Under the pieces are notes generated by a model. It was not told where the DNA came from. It ran no database searches and worked only from the letters and a program-made list of their open reading frames with translations. The position numbers and the translations under genes are program-made. From Psychroflexus curvus (GTDB lineage Bacteria; Bacteroidota; Bacteroidia; Flavobacteriales; Flavobacteriaceae), in NCBI RefSeq assembly GCF_020164585.1, contig NZ_JAIQZF010000004.1:124001-188000 (forward strand): a DNA stretch of 64,000 nucleotides, written 5' to 3'. This document shows, piece after piece, positions 42,679-52,206 of the stretch; positions within the stretch are counted from its first letter, which is position 1, and every line of letters starts with the position of its first letter.

Positions 42679-44007
42679 ATGAATGCATACCTAAAATTAG
42701 TTGCTTTTACAGCTATTTTATTCAGTCTTGGGCAAATAAAGGCTCAGGAAGAAATAGAATTTACGCTTGAGGAATTAAAAACCGAAGTCCTTGAAAACAA
42801 TAGGTCGCTTCAAGTTAATGAAAGTAAATTCAGAAAAATAAAAGCACAATACAGACAAACCAATGCTGCATTTTTACCACAGCTAAGCGTCTCTCATAGT
42901 TTTTACAGAACCAATAATCCTGTACAGGCTTTTGGTACTTTGTTAAATCAAGGTGTTTTTACGGAGCAGGATTTTCAAATCGATAACTTGAACAACCCGA
43001 GCGCGATTTCCAACTTCACCACTGCTTTAGAAATTCAGCAGCCTCTTATCAATCTGGATAAGTGGGCACAACGCTCAGCATTAAATGCCCAGAGGGAAGC
43101 GCAGCAGCTTCAGAATACATTTGAAGAGAAAGCACTTTTAGTTGAAGTAGAAAAACTTTATATGCAACTTCAGCTCGCTTATAAAGGCCTGGAGGTGCTT
43201 GAGCAAACTAAACAAATTGCCAGACAAAATTTCGAAACTATACAGAACTTTTATGACGAAGGTTTACTGGTTATACCAGATGTTTTGAATGCAGAAGTAA
43301 GATTGAATGAAGTTGAAAATGAGTACGTCTCAGCATCCAATCAACTTAAGAATCTTTCAGATTATCTCCTGTTTCTTATGAATAAAGATTCCAATGCTGT
43401 GATAAAGCCAACTTCAAAACTCGAATTAAATGTGGTTGCACCAGAAGAAGGCAACCAGATTGAAACAAGGGAAGATGTTTTGGCTGTCGATTTACAAACA
43501 GAAGCACAATCCAAAATGCAGACAGCTTCAAAGTTATCCTTTCTCCCAACGCTTAACGCTTTTGGGAATGTACAGTGGTTTGATGACGAAATCTTTTCAA
43601 CCAACTCCAGAAACTTCTTTGTAGGTGCATCTCTCAACTGGACTGTTTTTGAAGGAGGCAGAAACATCGCAAAACTCCAAGAAGAAACCGCAAGTCTGGA
43701 CCAGGCGCAGCTGGAAGCGTCCATGTACACCTCTCAATCTTACCTGGAATTGGAAAAAGCAAAACGACAGTTTCGAGAGGCAGAACAAAAACTCAACAGA
43801 AATAGACTTTCCCTGGAACAGGCAGAAAAGGTTTACAAAATCAGGAAAGATAGATTTGAAGAAGGGCTTGAGAGAACCACCGATTTACTTCAGGCAGAAC
43901 AACAGCAGTCTGCCATGAGGTTGTCTTACAATCAATCCATATTCGAATTTAATTACGCCCAGTTATATGTCCAATTTTTAGCAAACAACTACACTTATGA
44001 AAAATAA
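42679..44007 (+). CDS. TolC-family outer-membrane efflux protein (RND operon)
   Basis: From ATG 42679 there is a Sec leader (YLKLVAFTAILFSLGQIKAQ) and 443 residues with the outer-membrane efflux protein helical repeats (FTLEELKTEVLENNRSLQVNE; FLPTLNAFGNVQWFDDE; DRFEEGLERTTDLLQAEQQQ). It forms the exit duct of a tripartite RND pump with the next two genes, overlapping the adaptor gene by 11 bp. No regulator gene is adjacent. Confidence 0.92.
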   Translation: MNAYLKLVAFTAILFSLGQIKAQEEIEFTLEELKTEVLENNRSLQVNESKFRKIKAQYRQTNAAFLPQLSVSHSFYRTNNPVQAFGTLLNQGVFTEQDFQIDNLNNPSAISNFTTALEIQQPLINLDKWAQRSALNAQREAQQLQNTFEEKALLVEVEKLYMQLQLAYKGLEVLEQTKQIARQNFETIQNFYDEGLLVIPDVLNAEVRLNEVENEYVSASNQLKNLSDYLLFLMNKDSNAVIKPTSKLELNVVAPEEGNQIETREDVLAVDLQTEAQSKMQTASKLSFLPTLNAFGNVQWFDDEIFSTNSRNFFVGASLNWTVFEGGRNIAKLQEETASLDQAQLEASMYTSQSYLELEKAKRQFREAEQKLNRNRLSLEQAEKVYKIRKDRFEEGLERTTDLLQAEQQQSAMRLSYNQSIFEFNYAQLYVQFLANNYTYEK

Positions 44008-45067
44008 ATTATCACCTATAGTCTTATTTGCCGTGCTTATCTTAAGCTTAGCAGGCTGTGGAGAAGAAACTCAAAACGAGAACCCTCAACCAGAAGCGGT
44101 AGAAGTTAAGGTTCAAAAACCTGTTACCAGCTTACCTCAACGCTTGAACCATAAGGGTAAAATTCAATCTTCAAAGTCTATTGGGGTTCAATCCAGAGTA
44201 GCGAGTTATGTAGATAAAATCTTTGTAGATATAGGGGATGCTGTCAGTAAGAATGAATTACTCGTCAAATTGAACAGCGATGATCTCCAGGCAAGACAGG
44301 CTCAGATTTCTGCTCAACTCGAAGAGATAGAGGCCACACTCGAAAATGCTGAAAAAGACTATGAACGCTATAAAAACTTAAGGGAAAAAAATAGTGTTTC
44401 AGAAAAAGAATTAGAATCTATTAGATTGAAATACAAGTCTGTAAAAAGTCAAAAAGCAGCAGTTGAGAGTCAGCTAAAAGAAATAAAGTCAGAATTAAAA
44501 TATTTCAACATCAGAGCTCCTTTCGAAGGCGTAATCACTTCAAAATTGGCCCAGGAAGGAGATTTGGCAAATCCACAAACCCCTATCCTTCAAATGGAAG
44601 TTGACAATGCCTTTGAATTCCATTTTTCGGTTTCAGAACGAGCGATTTCCGCTTTAAGAGTAGGACAAGATGCAACAGTTGAAATTTCTAATGGCAGTCA
44701 ACAAATCGATGCTCAAATTTCAGAATTTAGCTCTTCCTCACTTAATTCGGGTGGTCAATATGTGGTGAAAGCAGAACTGATCAACAAGAACAATGTCGAG
44801 TTGTTTTCTGGTCAACAAGCTGAAATTCAACTTGTCACCGACGTTTTAGATCAAGGAATTTTCGTCCCAAAATCAGCAGTTTTCCGCAGAGGCGGTTTGC
44901 AGGGTTTATTTGTAGTAAGTCCAGCAAATAAAGCCATGTTAAGATGGGTGGAAACTGGAATTAGCTATGGCGATCATACTAATATTCTTTCTGGATTAAG
45001 CAGTGATGAGTCTATTATAACTTCTGCAGATTCCAAACTTTATAATGGAATGCCTGTAAAATATTAA
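43997..45067 (+). CDS. RND efflux periplasmic adaptor lipoprotein
   Basis: The 356-residue protein has a lipobox leader (VLILSLAGC), a split lipoyl domain (RVASYVDKIFVDIGDAVSKNELLVKL and APFEGVITSKLAQEGDLANP), a coiled hairpin between them and beta-barrel plus membrane-proximal domains. It is a HlyD/AcrA-type membrane fusion protein joining the RND permease to the TolC-like channel. It overlaps the upstream gene and is 5 bp from the permease. Confidence 0.93.
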   Translation: MKNKLSPIVLFAVLILSLAGCGEETQNENPQPEAVEVKVQKPVTSLPQRLNHKGKIQSSKSIGVQSRVASYVDKIFVDIGDAVSKNELLVKLNSDDLQARQAQISAQLEEIEATLENAEKDYERYKNLREKNSVSEKELESIRLKYKSVKSQKAAVESQLKEIKSELKYFNIRAPFEGVITSKLAQEGDLANPQTPILQMEVDNAFEFHFSVSERAISALRVGQDATVEISNGSQQIDAQISEFSSSSLNSGGQYVVKAELINKNNVELFSGQQAEIQLVTDVLDQGIFVPKSAVFRRGGLQGLFVVSPANKAMLRWVETGISYGDHTNILSGLSSDESIITSADSKLYNGMPVKY

Positions 45068-45072
45068 ATCTT

Positions 45073-48000
45073 ATGAAAAATGGTATTGCTGGTAAACTAG
45101 CCAACGCATTTCTGACTTCTAAAATCACCATCTTACTGATGGTTGTATTTATGGGAGTAGGTATTTATGCTACACTACTCATTCCAAGAGAGGAAGAGCC
45201 ACAAATAGACGTGCCAATGGCCGATATATTTGTCAGCTATCCAGGAGCGAGTCCCAAGGAAATCGAATCCAAAGTCATCATTCCTCTGGAGCGTGTCATT
45301 TCCAATATTGAAGGTATTGAATATGTACATACCACTTCTATGCAGGGACAAGGCATGCTTATAGCTCAGTTTTATGTAGGAGAGAATGTTGTAGATTCTT
45401 ATGTGAAACTCCATAACGAGATAGAGCGGCACATGGACGAAATACCCAAAGGCGCTTCTCCCCCACTCATCAAAACAAGATCTATAGATGATGTTCCTGT
45501 TGTTGGGCTTACACTTTACAGTGATAAGTTCGACGATTACCGCCTTAAAGAAATTGCTGATGAGCTTATTGTAGAAATCGAAAAGGTGGAAAATGTGTCT
45601 TCTACTGAAGTTATCGGTGGCAGAAGCAAAGAATTAAAAATCAGTTTTGATCATCAAAAAGCAGCGCTATACAATTTGGATATTTTAAGTGTGACTCAGA
45701 GGATTCAGGCCAATCACTCCAGATCCAAAAGTGGTGTGATTCAAAATCAAAACGAAAATATTCTTATCACCACTGGGAATTTTATTAAAACTGAAAAGGA
45801 TCTGAAACAAATCGTTGTTGGTACTTATAAGAACAGTCCCGTATACCTCCATCAAATAGCAAAGGTAGAGGAAGGTCCTGAAAAACCAGAGAGTTATGTA
45901 GAATTTGGTTTTGGCGCTGCAAGTGCAGAACAAGAAGAAATGCCTTCTTCCTACTCTGCTGTGACGCTATCGATTGCCAAAAGAAAAGGCTCCGATGCGA
46001 TGCAGGTAGCCGACCAGATTATTGCTCAAAAAGAGCGCTGGGGACAATATATTATTCCAGAGGATGTAGAACTGGAAGTCACACGTAACTATGGAGAAAC
46101 CGCATCGGCTAAGGTTACTGACTTGCTTTTTAACTTGCTAAGTGCCATTATTGCCGTCACTTTAGTGGTGATGTTATCTATGGGTTGGCGCGGAGGTCTC
46201 GTGGTTTTTATTTCGGTTCCTATCACCTTTGCTTTAACCATGTTGAGCTATTATCTATTTGATTATACCTTAAATAGAATAACCCTTTTTGCACTTATTT
46301 TCATTACCGGGATTGTGGTAGATGATTCTATTATCATTACAGAAAATATGCACCGGCATTTCAAGATGAAGAAAAGGTCCTTACGGAATGCAGCCATTTA
46401 TGCGATCAACGAAGTTGGTAATCCTACCATTTTAGCAGCCTTTATTGTTATTGCTTCAGTGTTACCCATGGCGTTTGTAAGTGGACTTATGGGACCTTAT
46501 ATGAGTCCTATGCCCATAGGGGCCTCTATAACAATGATTCTTTCCCTTTTTATTGCACTTACGATTGTACCCTTCCTTGCCTTTTACTTTTTAAAAGGGG
46601 ATGGCAAACAAGACAATGGGGAAGAAGAAGATGATGAAGAAGCTATCAAAAAAGCAGATAAGCTCAGTGATGATAAATTAAAATCGACCAGAATATATAA
46701 ACTCTATGAAAAAGTACAGCAGCCACTTCTGGAAAGTTCGAAAAAACGCTGGCTCTTTATTGGAAGTACGGTCGTCCTTCTTATCGCTTCGGTATTTTTG
46801 TTTTTAAATGAATCTGTGTTGGTGAAAATGCTTCCCTTCGATAACAAAAACGAATTTCAGATTGTTATCGATATGCCAGAAGGTACTCCATTAGAGGAAA
46901 TGCAGGCCGTTACATTAGATATTGCAGAGTATGTCAAGGGCAGAGAAGAAGTCGTGAACTATCAAACCTATGTAGGCACAGCCTCCCCTATTACCTTCAA
47001 TGGTTTGGTGAGACATTACGATCTCAGAAACGATGAACATCTTGCAGACATTCAGGTGAATATCACCAACAAAAGCGAACGTAGCGCACAAAGTCATGAT
47101 ATTGCAAAATCCTTCAGAAAGGATGTGAAAGCAATTGGAGACCGCTATGGTGCGGTCATAAAAATTGTGGAAGTTCCACCTGGACCTCCTGTATTGTCTA
47201 CAATCGTTGCCGAAGTTTATGGTCCAGATTACGATGAGCAAATAAAGATTGCCAAAAAAGTTAAAGGTATTTTACAGGAAACTCAGGATGTGGTCGACAT
47301 CGACTGGCGTGTAGAAGCCGACCAAACCGAAGTTGAATTTATAGTGGACACCGAGCGTGCCAACCTGGAAGGGGTGAGCACTCAGCAAATTGTTGAAACT
47401 ATGCGACTAAGCCTTGGGAATACTTCTATTGGCATGGCGTACAGAGAAAATGAACGCGACCAGGTTAGCATCACCTACTACACTCCAAACCTTGAAAAAT
47501 CATCTACAGGTGATTTATTAAAGTTAAAAGTAAAATCACAACAGGGCCACATGGTTAACATTGGAAACCTTGTGAGCCTGGTAGAGCAGCCCATAGAAAA
47601 AAGCATCTATAGAAAAAATAAACGCCGAGTAGTGTATGTCACGGCAGAAATGGCTGGCGAGTTAGAAAGTCCAGTCTATGCTATTTTGGGCATGGAAGAA
47701 TACCTTAAAGATATGCACTTGCCAGAAGGCTATTCTATACAAGAATTATATACAGACATCCCTGTAGATACAGAAGATTACTCTGTGAAATGGGACGGTG
47801 AATGGCAAATCACGCTGGAGGTATTCCGAGATCTTGGTATAGCTTTTATAGGTGTTATTTTCATTATTTATATGTTGATCGTTGGCTGGTTTCAAAGCTT
47901 CCGCTCCCCTATAGTAATGATGATTGCCATTCCACTTTCATTAATAGGGATTGTGTTAGCACACTGGCTCTTTGACGCCTTCTTTACGGCTACTTCATTT

Positions 48001-48306
48001 ATTGGTATGATAGCCTTAGCGGGGATTATGGTAAGAAACTCGGTTTTACTGGTCGACTTTATAGAAATTCGTCTCAACGAAGGCATCTCCCTTAAGCAAT
48101 CTATCATTGAGGCAGGAGCGGTGAGAACTACACCTATATTATTGACCGCAGGAACTGTCGTTATTGGAGCCGTTGCGATACTCTTCGATCCGATTTTTCA
48201 AGGTCTTGCTCTATCTCTCATGGGGGGGACTATTGTTTCGACATTTTTAACCCTAATTGTTGTACCCCTTGTGTTTTATATGGTGATGAAAAAGAAATAT
48301 AAATAA
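45073..48306 (+). CDS. RND efflux permease (AcrB/hydrophobe-exporter type)
   Basis: This 1077-residue protein has twelve helices in the RND 1+5+1+5 arrangement and two large periplasmic loops. The opening LLIPREEEPQIDVPMADIFVSYPGASPKEIE and the helix-4 proton-relay motif FITGIVVDDSIIITENMHRH are both present. The second half has IGMIALAGIMVRNSVLLVDF. An acidic cytoplasmic insert lies near residues 515-535 (NGEEEDDEEA). The substrate is not evident; no heavy-metal-type Met motif was seen in helix regions, so organic substrates are more likely than metals. A dispersed repeat follows immediately. Confidence 0.93.
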   Translation: MKNGIAGKLANAFLTSKITILLMVVFMGVGIYATLLIPREEEPQIDVPMADIFVSYPGASPKEIESKVIIPLERVISNIEGIEYVHTTSMQGQGMLIAQFYVGENVVDSYVKLHNEIERHMDEIPKGASPPLIKTRSIDDVPVVGLTLYSDKFDDYRLKEIADELIVEIEKVENVSSTEVIGGRSKELKISFDHQKAALYNLDILSVTQRIQANHSRSKSGVIQNQNENILITTGNFIKTEKDLKQIVVGTYKNSPVYLHQIAKVEEGPEKPESYVEFGFGAASAEQEEMPSSYSAVTLSIAKRKGSDAMQVADQIIAQKERWGQYIIPEDVELEVTRNYGETASAKVTDLLFNLLSAIIAVTLVVMLSMGWRGGLVVFISVPITFALTMLSYYLFDYTLNRITLFALIFITGIVVDDSIIITENMHRHFKMKKRSLRNAAIYAINEVGNPTILAAFIVIASVLPMAFVSGLMGPYMSPMPIGASITMILSLFIALTIVPFLAFYFLKGDGKQDNGEEEDDEEAIKKADKLSDDKLKSTRIYKLYEKVQQPLLESSKKRWLFIGSTVVLLIASVFLFLNESVLVKMLPFDNKNEFQIVIDMPEGTPLEEMQAVTLDIAEYVKGREEVVNYQTYVGTASPITFNGLVRHYDLRNDEHLADIQVNITNKSERSAQSHDIAKSFRKDVKAIGDRYGAVIKIVEVPPGPPVLSTIVAEVYGPDYDEQIKIAKKVKGILQETQDVVDIDWRVEADQTEVEFIVDTERANLEGVSTQQIVETMRLSLGNTSIGMAYRENERDQVSITYYTPNLEKSSTGDLLKLKVKSQQGHMVNIGNLVSLVEQPIEKSIYRKNKRRVVYVTAEMAGELESPVYAILGMEEYLKDMHLPEGYSIQELYTDIPVDTEDYSVKWDGEWQITLEVFRDLGIAFIGVIFIIYMLIVGWFQSFRSPIVMMIAIPLSLIGIVLAHWLFDAFFTATSFIGMIALAGIMVRNSVLLVDFIEIRLNEGISLKQSIIEAGAVRTTPILLTAGTVVIGAVAILFDPIFQGLALSLMGGTIVSTFLTLIVVPLVFYMVMKKKYK

Positions 48307-48320
48307 CAGGGCGTTTTAAC

Positions 48321-48690
48321 GGGCTGTTCGTTACAAGTCCGCAAGACAATAGCCAGATTTTCAAAAACCTGGACTGGAGCTTCAAAAGTCGCTCTGCCAA
48401 GTTAGAAAATCTAGGCTTTTGTCTTTTACGGGATTTTTACTTCCATCCCAAACGCAAAATCAGTGCTGAGGGCTTAGAGGTATGTTTTTTCTGGTCAACT
48501 GGTTGTCGGTTTTCAGTAAAATTGAATAAAGAACCTTAAATTTTGAATTTGTCATTCAGAAGGAGCTTTTTCAGCGACTGATAAATCTTTAATATTGAAA
48601 GACAGATAGATTCCCTGCCTTTGCCAAGGAAACCAGCCTGCCAGAGGCACGACAGGCAGGCGCAGGCAGGCTAGTCGAAGCGAAAGAGTG
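48321..48690 (+). repeat. Dispersed 3' element, copy 2, plus solo copies of two other repeats
   Basis: After the RND permease: GGGCTGTTCGTTACAAGTCC, then CTTCCATCCCAAACGCAAAA and GGGCTTAGAGG (copy 2 of the element at 41761). At 48541 there is a solo copy of TTTGAATTTGTCATTCAGAA, and at 48618-48672 a second copy of the GGCAGG/CCTGCC palindromic block. No gene is present between 48307 and 48886; 48700-48880 is AT-rich with short repeats such as TCTAATATC. Confidence 0.75.
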
Positions 48691-48886
48691 GTTAGTGGTT
48701 TCAAAATTTAAAAAATTATATTCTTTATTCTTTATTTTTTATTCGGTGTTCGGTATTCAGAAATCTTTGAAACAAGAGCCAGGGCTTAGAGACTAAAGAT
48801 TTCAACTGCTAACCTAGCACTTCTAATATTTAATACCTTACTTCTGATATCTAAAATCTAACTTCTAATATCTTTCAAAAAACAAC

Positions 48887-49627
48887 TTACTCCATCAAAA
48901 CCTGGAAAAGCATCATCAGGGCAATAGAAACGGTAGCTATAGTAGCAACATGCTGTTTTTTAGCATTTTCTAAAGCATCTGGCACAAGATCTGAAAAAAC
49001 CATCCAAATCATGGCCCCGGCCGCCAGGCCTAATCCTACGGGCAGGAACGACTTAAAGGCGGAAACAAACAAAAACGCAGGTATAGCTAAAAGGGGTTGC
49101 GGCAAACTGGAGACCACACTCCAGCCTGCAGCCTTCCATGTACTCATGCCTTTGGGAATCAATACCAGGCTAATGGCTAAACCTTCAGGAATGTTGTGTA
49201 TAGCAATTGCAACAGACATAAACACACCAAATCCTTCTTCACCTCCAAAAGACACGCCTACCCCAACGCCTTCTGCAAATGAATGTATAGTCATCACACC
49301 AATGATCATCAATGCTTTCTTTGCATTCGCTCCCTTTAGCTTACCAACATGAAGATTTTCATGACTGGATAGCCATTTCTGGCTTAAAAGGATAAAAACC
49401 AGACCTATCAATACTCCACTAATTGTTTTATAAAGGTCATAATTTATGCCTTCATTAATCAGGCGAAAACTGGCGGCCAGCATAATTCCCGATGCGACTC
49501 CACCAGACCAGCCCAGCCATTTCTTGGGCATTTTTTTTGCGAAAAAGAAGGGAATTGCTCCAAAACCCGTCGTAATTGCGGTGATTAAGGCGTATAAAAA
49601 AACTCTAAATACAGTCTCGTCAAACAT
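48887..49627 (-). CDS. ZIP-family divalent metal transporter
   Basis: This 246-residue protein has eight predicted helices. It carries the metal-binding signatures TIHSFAEGVGVGVSFGG (helix IV) and AIHNIPEGLAISLVLIP (helix V). ZIP proteins take up Zn(II), Fe(II) or related ions into the cytoplasm. The direction and ion cannot be read from sequence alone. It is monocistronic, with no visible Zur or Fur site. Confidence 0.92.
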   Translation of the reverse strand: MFDETVFRVFLYALITAITTGFGAIPFFFAKKMPKKWLGWSGGVASGIMLAASFRLINEGINYDLYKTISGVLIGLVFILLSQKWLSSHENLHVGKLKGANAKKALMIIGVMTIHSFAEGVGVGVSFGGEEGFGVFMSVAIAIHNIPEGLAISLVLIPKGMSTWKAAGWSVVSSLPQPLLAIPAFLFVSAFKSFLPVGLGLAAGAMIWMVFSDLVPDALENAKKQHVATIATVSIALMMLFQVLME

Positions 49628-49712
49628 AACTTCAATAGTATCGAATGTTCATCAGGATCAAAAACAAATTAAATTCTTGTAGCATTCAAAAAGATCGAAA
49701 TAAGACAATTTA

Positions 49713-50390
49713 CTAATTTATAATAAACTCTACTGCCGATTGAATGTGTAAATCGGTCGTTTTAATATAAGGTATTTTTGAGCTTTCATCTTTGAGCAGA
49801 ATTGGTAATTCTGTACACCCTAAAATAGCAGCATCGATTGTATCCTGATGCTTTTCAATCAGTTCTTTATAAAATGCTTTGGCCTCTTTAGAAAATATCC
49901 CTTTTGTCAATTCATCGGAAACGAAATAATGAGACTTTTCGATAGCTTCTTCCTCTGGAATGATGACCTCTAAGTTGTATTTTTCGATAAGGTAATCCTT
50001 CAGAAAGGCTTTGGTTATAGTTGGTCGGTTTCCGAGTAGCAGTAATTTTTTGTAATTGTGTTGAACCGCTTCTTTTCCTATCGAATCTCCAATGTGCAGA
50101 AAGGGAATTTCAAGTTGAGGTTGAACATATTTTACCGCCATATGCGGCGTGTTGGCACAAATGACAATAGCTTCGGCACCAGCTTCCTGAAGTTTTTTGG
50201 CAGCATTGAGGTAAACCGAATTTATTTCCTCCTGCTCTTGACGCCGCATCACATCCATAGTAATGCTGTAGAGTAAAAGTTCCGGATTTGAATGTGTCGC
50301 ATTTTGCTCAATAACCTGTGCATTGATGGCCTTGTAATACTCTAAGGTTGAGTGGTAAGAAGTTCCTCCAATAAGTCCTAATCGTTTCAT
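49713..50390 (-). CDS. Aspartate/glutamate racemase family protein
   Basis: This 225-residue protein starts MKRLGLIGGTSYHSTLEYY and has the two catalytic cysteines in IVICANTPHMA and ILGCTELPILL, so both halves of the two-base mechanism are intact. It should be a PLP-independent amino-acid racemase (Asp or Glu); substrate is not resolved. It is 26 bp downstream of the PhnA-like gene on the same strand. Confidence 0.92.
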   Translation of the reverse strand: MKRLGLIGGTSYHSTLEYYKAINAQVIEQNATHSNPELLLYSITMDVMRRQEQEEINSVYLNAAKKLQEAGAEAIVICANTPHMAVKYVQPQLEIPFLHIGDSIGKEAVQHNYKKLLLLGNRPTITKAFLKDYLIEKYNLEVIIPEEEAIEKSHYFVSDELTKGIFSKEAKAFYKELIEKHQDTIDAAILGCTELPILLKDESSKIPYIKTTDLHIQSAVEFIIN

Positions 50391-50415
50391 GATACATGTT
50401 TTAGGTTATATCAAG

Positions 50416-50775
50416 TTAAGCTTTTTTCACAAATTCAGATTTTAAAGCCATCGCTCCAAAATCTTTAATCTTACAGTCGATATTATGATCGCCGTCAGTA
50501 AGTCGGATGTTCTTCACTTTAGTCCCCGCTTTCACGGGTTTTGGAAAGCCTTTGACCGGAAGGTCTTTAACGACGACAACGCTATCGCCATCTTCAAGTA
50601 CATTTCCATTGGCGTCTTTTATGACTGGCTCATCGTTTTCTGCTTCGGTTTCTTCAGATTCCTTTTCTCCAGGATTCCACTCAAAACTACACTCCGGACA
50701 ATTGTAAAGACCTTGTTCAACAGCATAGCCGTAAGGCGATTTGCAACTTGGACATTCTTTCATTTCTTCTGACAT
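50416..50775 (-). CDS. PhnA/YjdM-like zinc-ribbon protein
   Basis: From ATG 50775 the protein (119 residues) has an N-terminal zinc ribbon [22 protein letters not shown], an acidic linker, and the PhnA domain ([22 protein letters not shown]-type segment with [20 protein letters not shown]). Despite the name alkylphosphonate utilisation, no phosphonate genes are near and the family function is unsettled. The longer reading to 50796 adds only seven unsupported residues. Confidence 0.9.
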   Translation of the reverse strand: MSEEMKECPSCKSPYGYAVEQGLYNCPECSFEWNPGEKESEETEAENDEPVIKDANGNVLEDGDSVVVVKDLPVKGFPKPVKAGTKVKNIRLTDGDHNIDCKIKDFGAMALKSEFVKKA

Positions 50776-50883
50776 AAGTTTTTGATTTGATTGCAATGGG
50801 AGCTCAAAAGTGCGGATTTATTTTACCTTTTACCATTTAAATCGGATGCAATATCATAATAAATCACAATCCTGATTTGACTT

Positions 50884-51879
50884 TTACTTATCAAAGCTTA
50901 TGCTCCACATTCCTCTCACTTCGTTTACGTCATAGCCAATCGCATTATCTTTAGGGTAAAGCGCCTGAATTCTTTCCAAAATTTTCGGTTGAATTTCTTC
51001 ACCAGGGGTACCGTGACATTTTAAACACATATCGTTGGTGACGATGGGATAATAGAAATTTACGTTTTCATTTTCTTCGACGACAATAGGTTCTGGTTGT
51101 TCCCCATTTTCTAAGATCTGCTTGTACAGAGAAATGTAGTTCAATTCTTCTTCATTAGCTTCATTTTTGGGGTTTCTGTACTTATCAGACACTCGCTTTA
51201 TTTTAGCATTATGCTTAGTAGACATAGAATCTGTAAGCGGCATGGCCTGCACATTACAAAACGAAAGCGCATGTAAAACACCCTCCTTTTGGATTGCGCC
51301 CATCAGATTTTTACCTAAAGTCGCTTTGGTAGATTTGGCGTAAGTCATCCCAATATCTGCATAATTTTGCTCTGGTTCTGGAAGTTGAGCAACAGATTTT
51401 CCTTTTTGCCTGTACCTTTTCTCATGATTTTTTTTCCAGTGTTGCTCAAACCACTCTGGTTTTTCTATTTCATAATCATAGATAAACGCTGCAATCGCTT
51501 CTATGTCTTCCTGTGCATAAGGCTGATAGGGCATTAACCCAAAGCGCTTAACCGCCCCTTTTAACTTAGCTTTATCCTGAGCTGGCTTCTCTACAAAATT
51601 CCAGATATCCGCCATAAATTCTTTTTTAGATTTAGCATCTTTAGAATACCTTGCTTTTATGGCAATCATCGGTGGAGCAATCATAGACCCCTCCTCAGCT
51701 TTTGGATTGTGGCAGAGGTAACACTTGTTTTCCATAAGTGTCTTTCCTCTTACTGCTATTTCTTCTGAATTTATATCCGTTGACTTGAGCTCGAAGTACT
51801 CGGCTTTATCTCCTTGAGATGACTTTTTACAGGAGGTTAGGCTCGCGAGTATCACTGAAACCATTAGAATCCATTTCAT
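50884..51879 (-). CDS. Diheme lipoprotein cytochrome c with DUF3365 domain
   Basis: The leader MKWILMVSVILASLTSC ends in a lipobox. Two heme-binding motifs are present: CYLCH near residue 54, within a class I cytochrome c domain (MAPPMIAI-like MIAPPMIAIKARYS follows), and CLKCH near 288, in the C-terminal DUF3365 (Tll0287-like) sensor domain. It is predicted to be anchored to a membrane and exposed to the periplasm, with an electron-transfer or redox-sensing role. A GTAAC-N4-GTTAC palindrome lies 49 bp upstream of the start. Confidence 0.9.
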   Translation of the reverse strand: MKWILMVSVILASLTSCKKSSQGDKAEYFELKSTDINSEEIAVRGKTLMENKCYLCHNPKAEEGSMIAPPMIAIKARYSKDAKSKKEFMADIWNFVEKPAQDKAKLKGAVKRFGLMPYQPYAQEDIEAIAAFIYDYEIEKPEWFEQHWKKNHEKRYRQKGKSVAQLPEPEQNYADIGMTYAKSTKATLGKNLMGAIQKEGVLHALSFCNVQAMPLTDSMSTKHNAKIKRVSDKYRNPKNEANEEELNYISLYKQILENGEQPEPIVVEENENVNFYYPIVTNDMCLKCHGTPGEEIQPKILERIQALYPKDNAIGYDVNEVRGMWSISFDK

Positions 51880-51927
51880 AAGTAGTAATTTGAAAAAGCA
51901 AGTTACATGACTTGGGTGACTTTTATG

Positions 51928-51941
51928 GTAACTTAAGTTAC
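51928..51941 (-). promoter_or_regulatory. Crp-like palindrome upstream of the diheme cytochrome
   Basis: GTAACTTAAGTTAC is a perfect 14-bp palindrome of form GTAAC-N4-GTTAC, 49 bp before the cytochrome start. An almost identical site (GTAACTTTAGTTAC) lies before the TauE/SafE gene at 55049. Confidence 0.65.
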
Positions 51942-51954
51942 AGGGAGGGGGTTT

Positions 51955-52158
51955 TAGACGGTAGACGGTAGACGAAGACGAAGACGAAATTAAAAAAATA
52001 TCAGATTGAGGAACTTTAAATTTATTGAATAACCTTTATAATTCAGCATTCAATATTCGGTATTCAGTATCAAGTATTCACCATTCCTTAGCCCCGATAG
52101 CAATGGAAAGCCCTCAACCCCCAAGGCTTTGGGGGGGGCGGACTTGGAATGTATAGCG
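51955..52158 (-). repeat. Short repeats and dispersed 3' element, copy 3 (inverted)
   Basis: 51955-51988 is a short tandem run of AGACG-type units. 52035-52085 is AT-rich with repeated ATTC. On the minus strand 52158-52082 reads CGCTATACATTCCAAGTCCG, a CCCCCAA/TTGGGGG hairpin and CTTTCCATTGCTATCGGGG, the third copy of the element at 41761 and 48321. It lies just downstream of the lactate permease stop in that gene's orientation. Confidence 0.65.
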
Positions 52159-52206
52159 GGAATAGCTCCTGAAAAAACAACTTCAGATTCTTAAACACCA
52201 GAAGGC

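Noticed and set aside
43362-43918. Several open frames of 60-120 residues on both strands inside the TolC-like gene
   Set aside because: All overlap the coding frame of a clear outer-membrane efflux protein and look like composition-driven frames.
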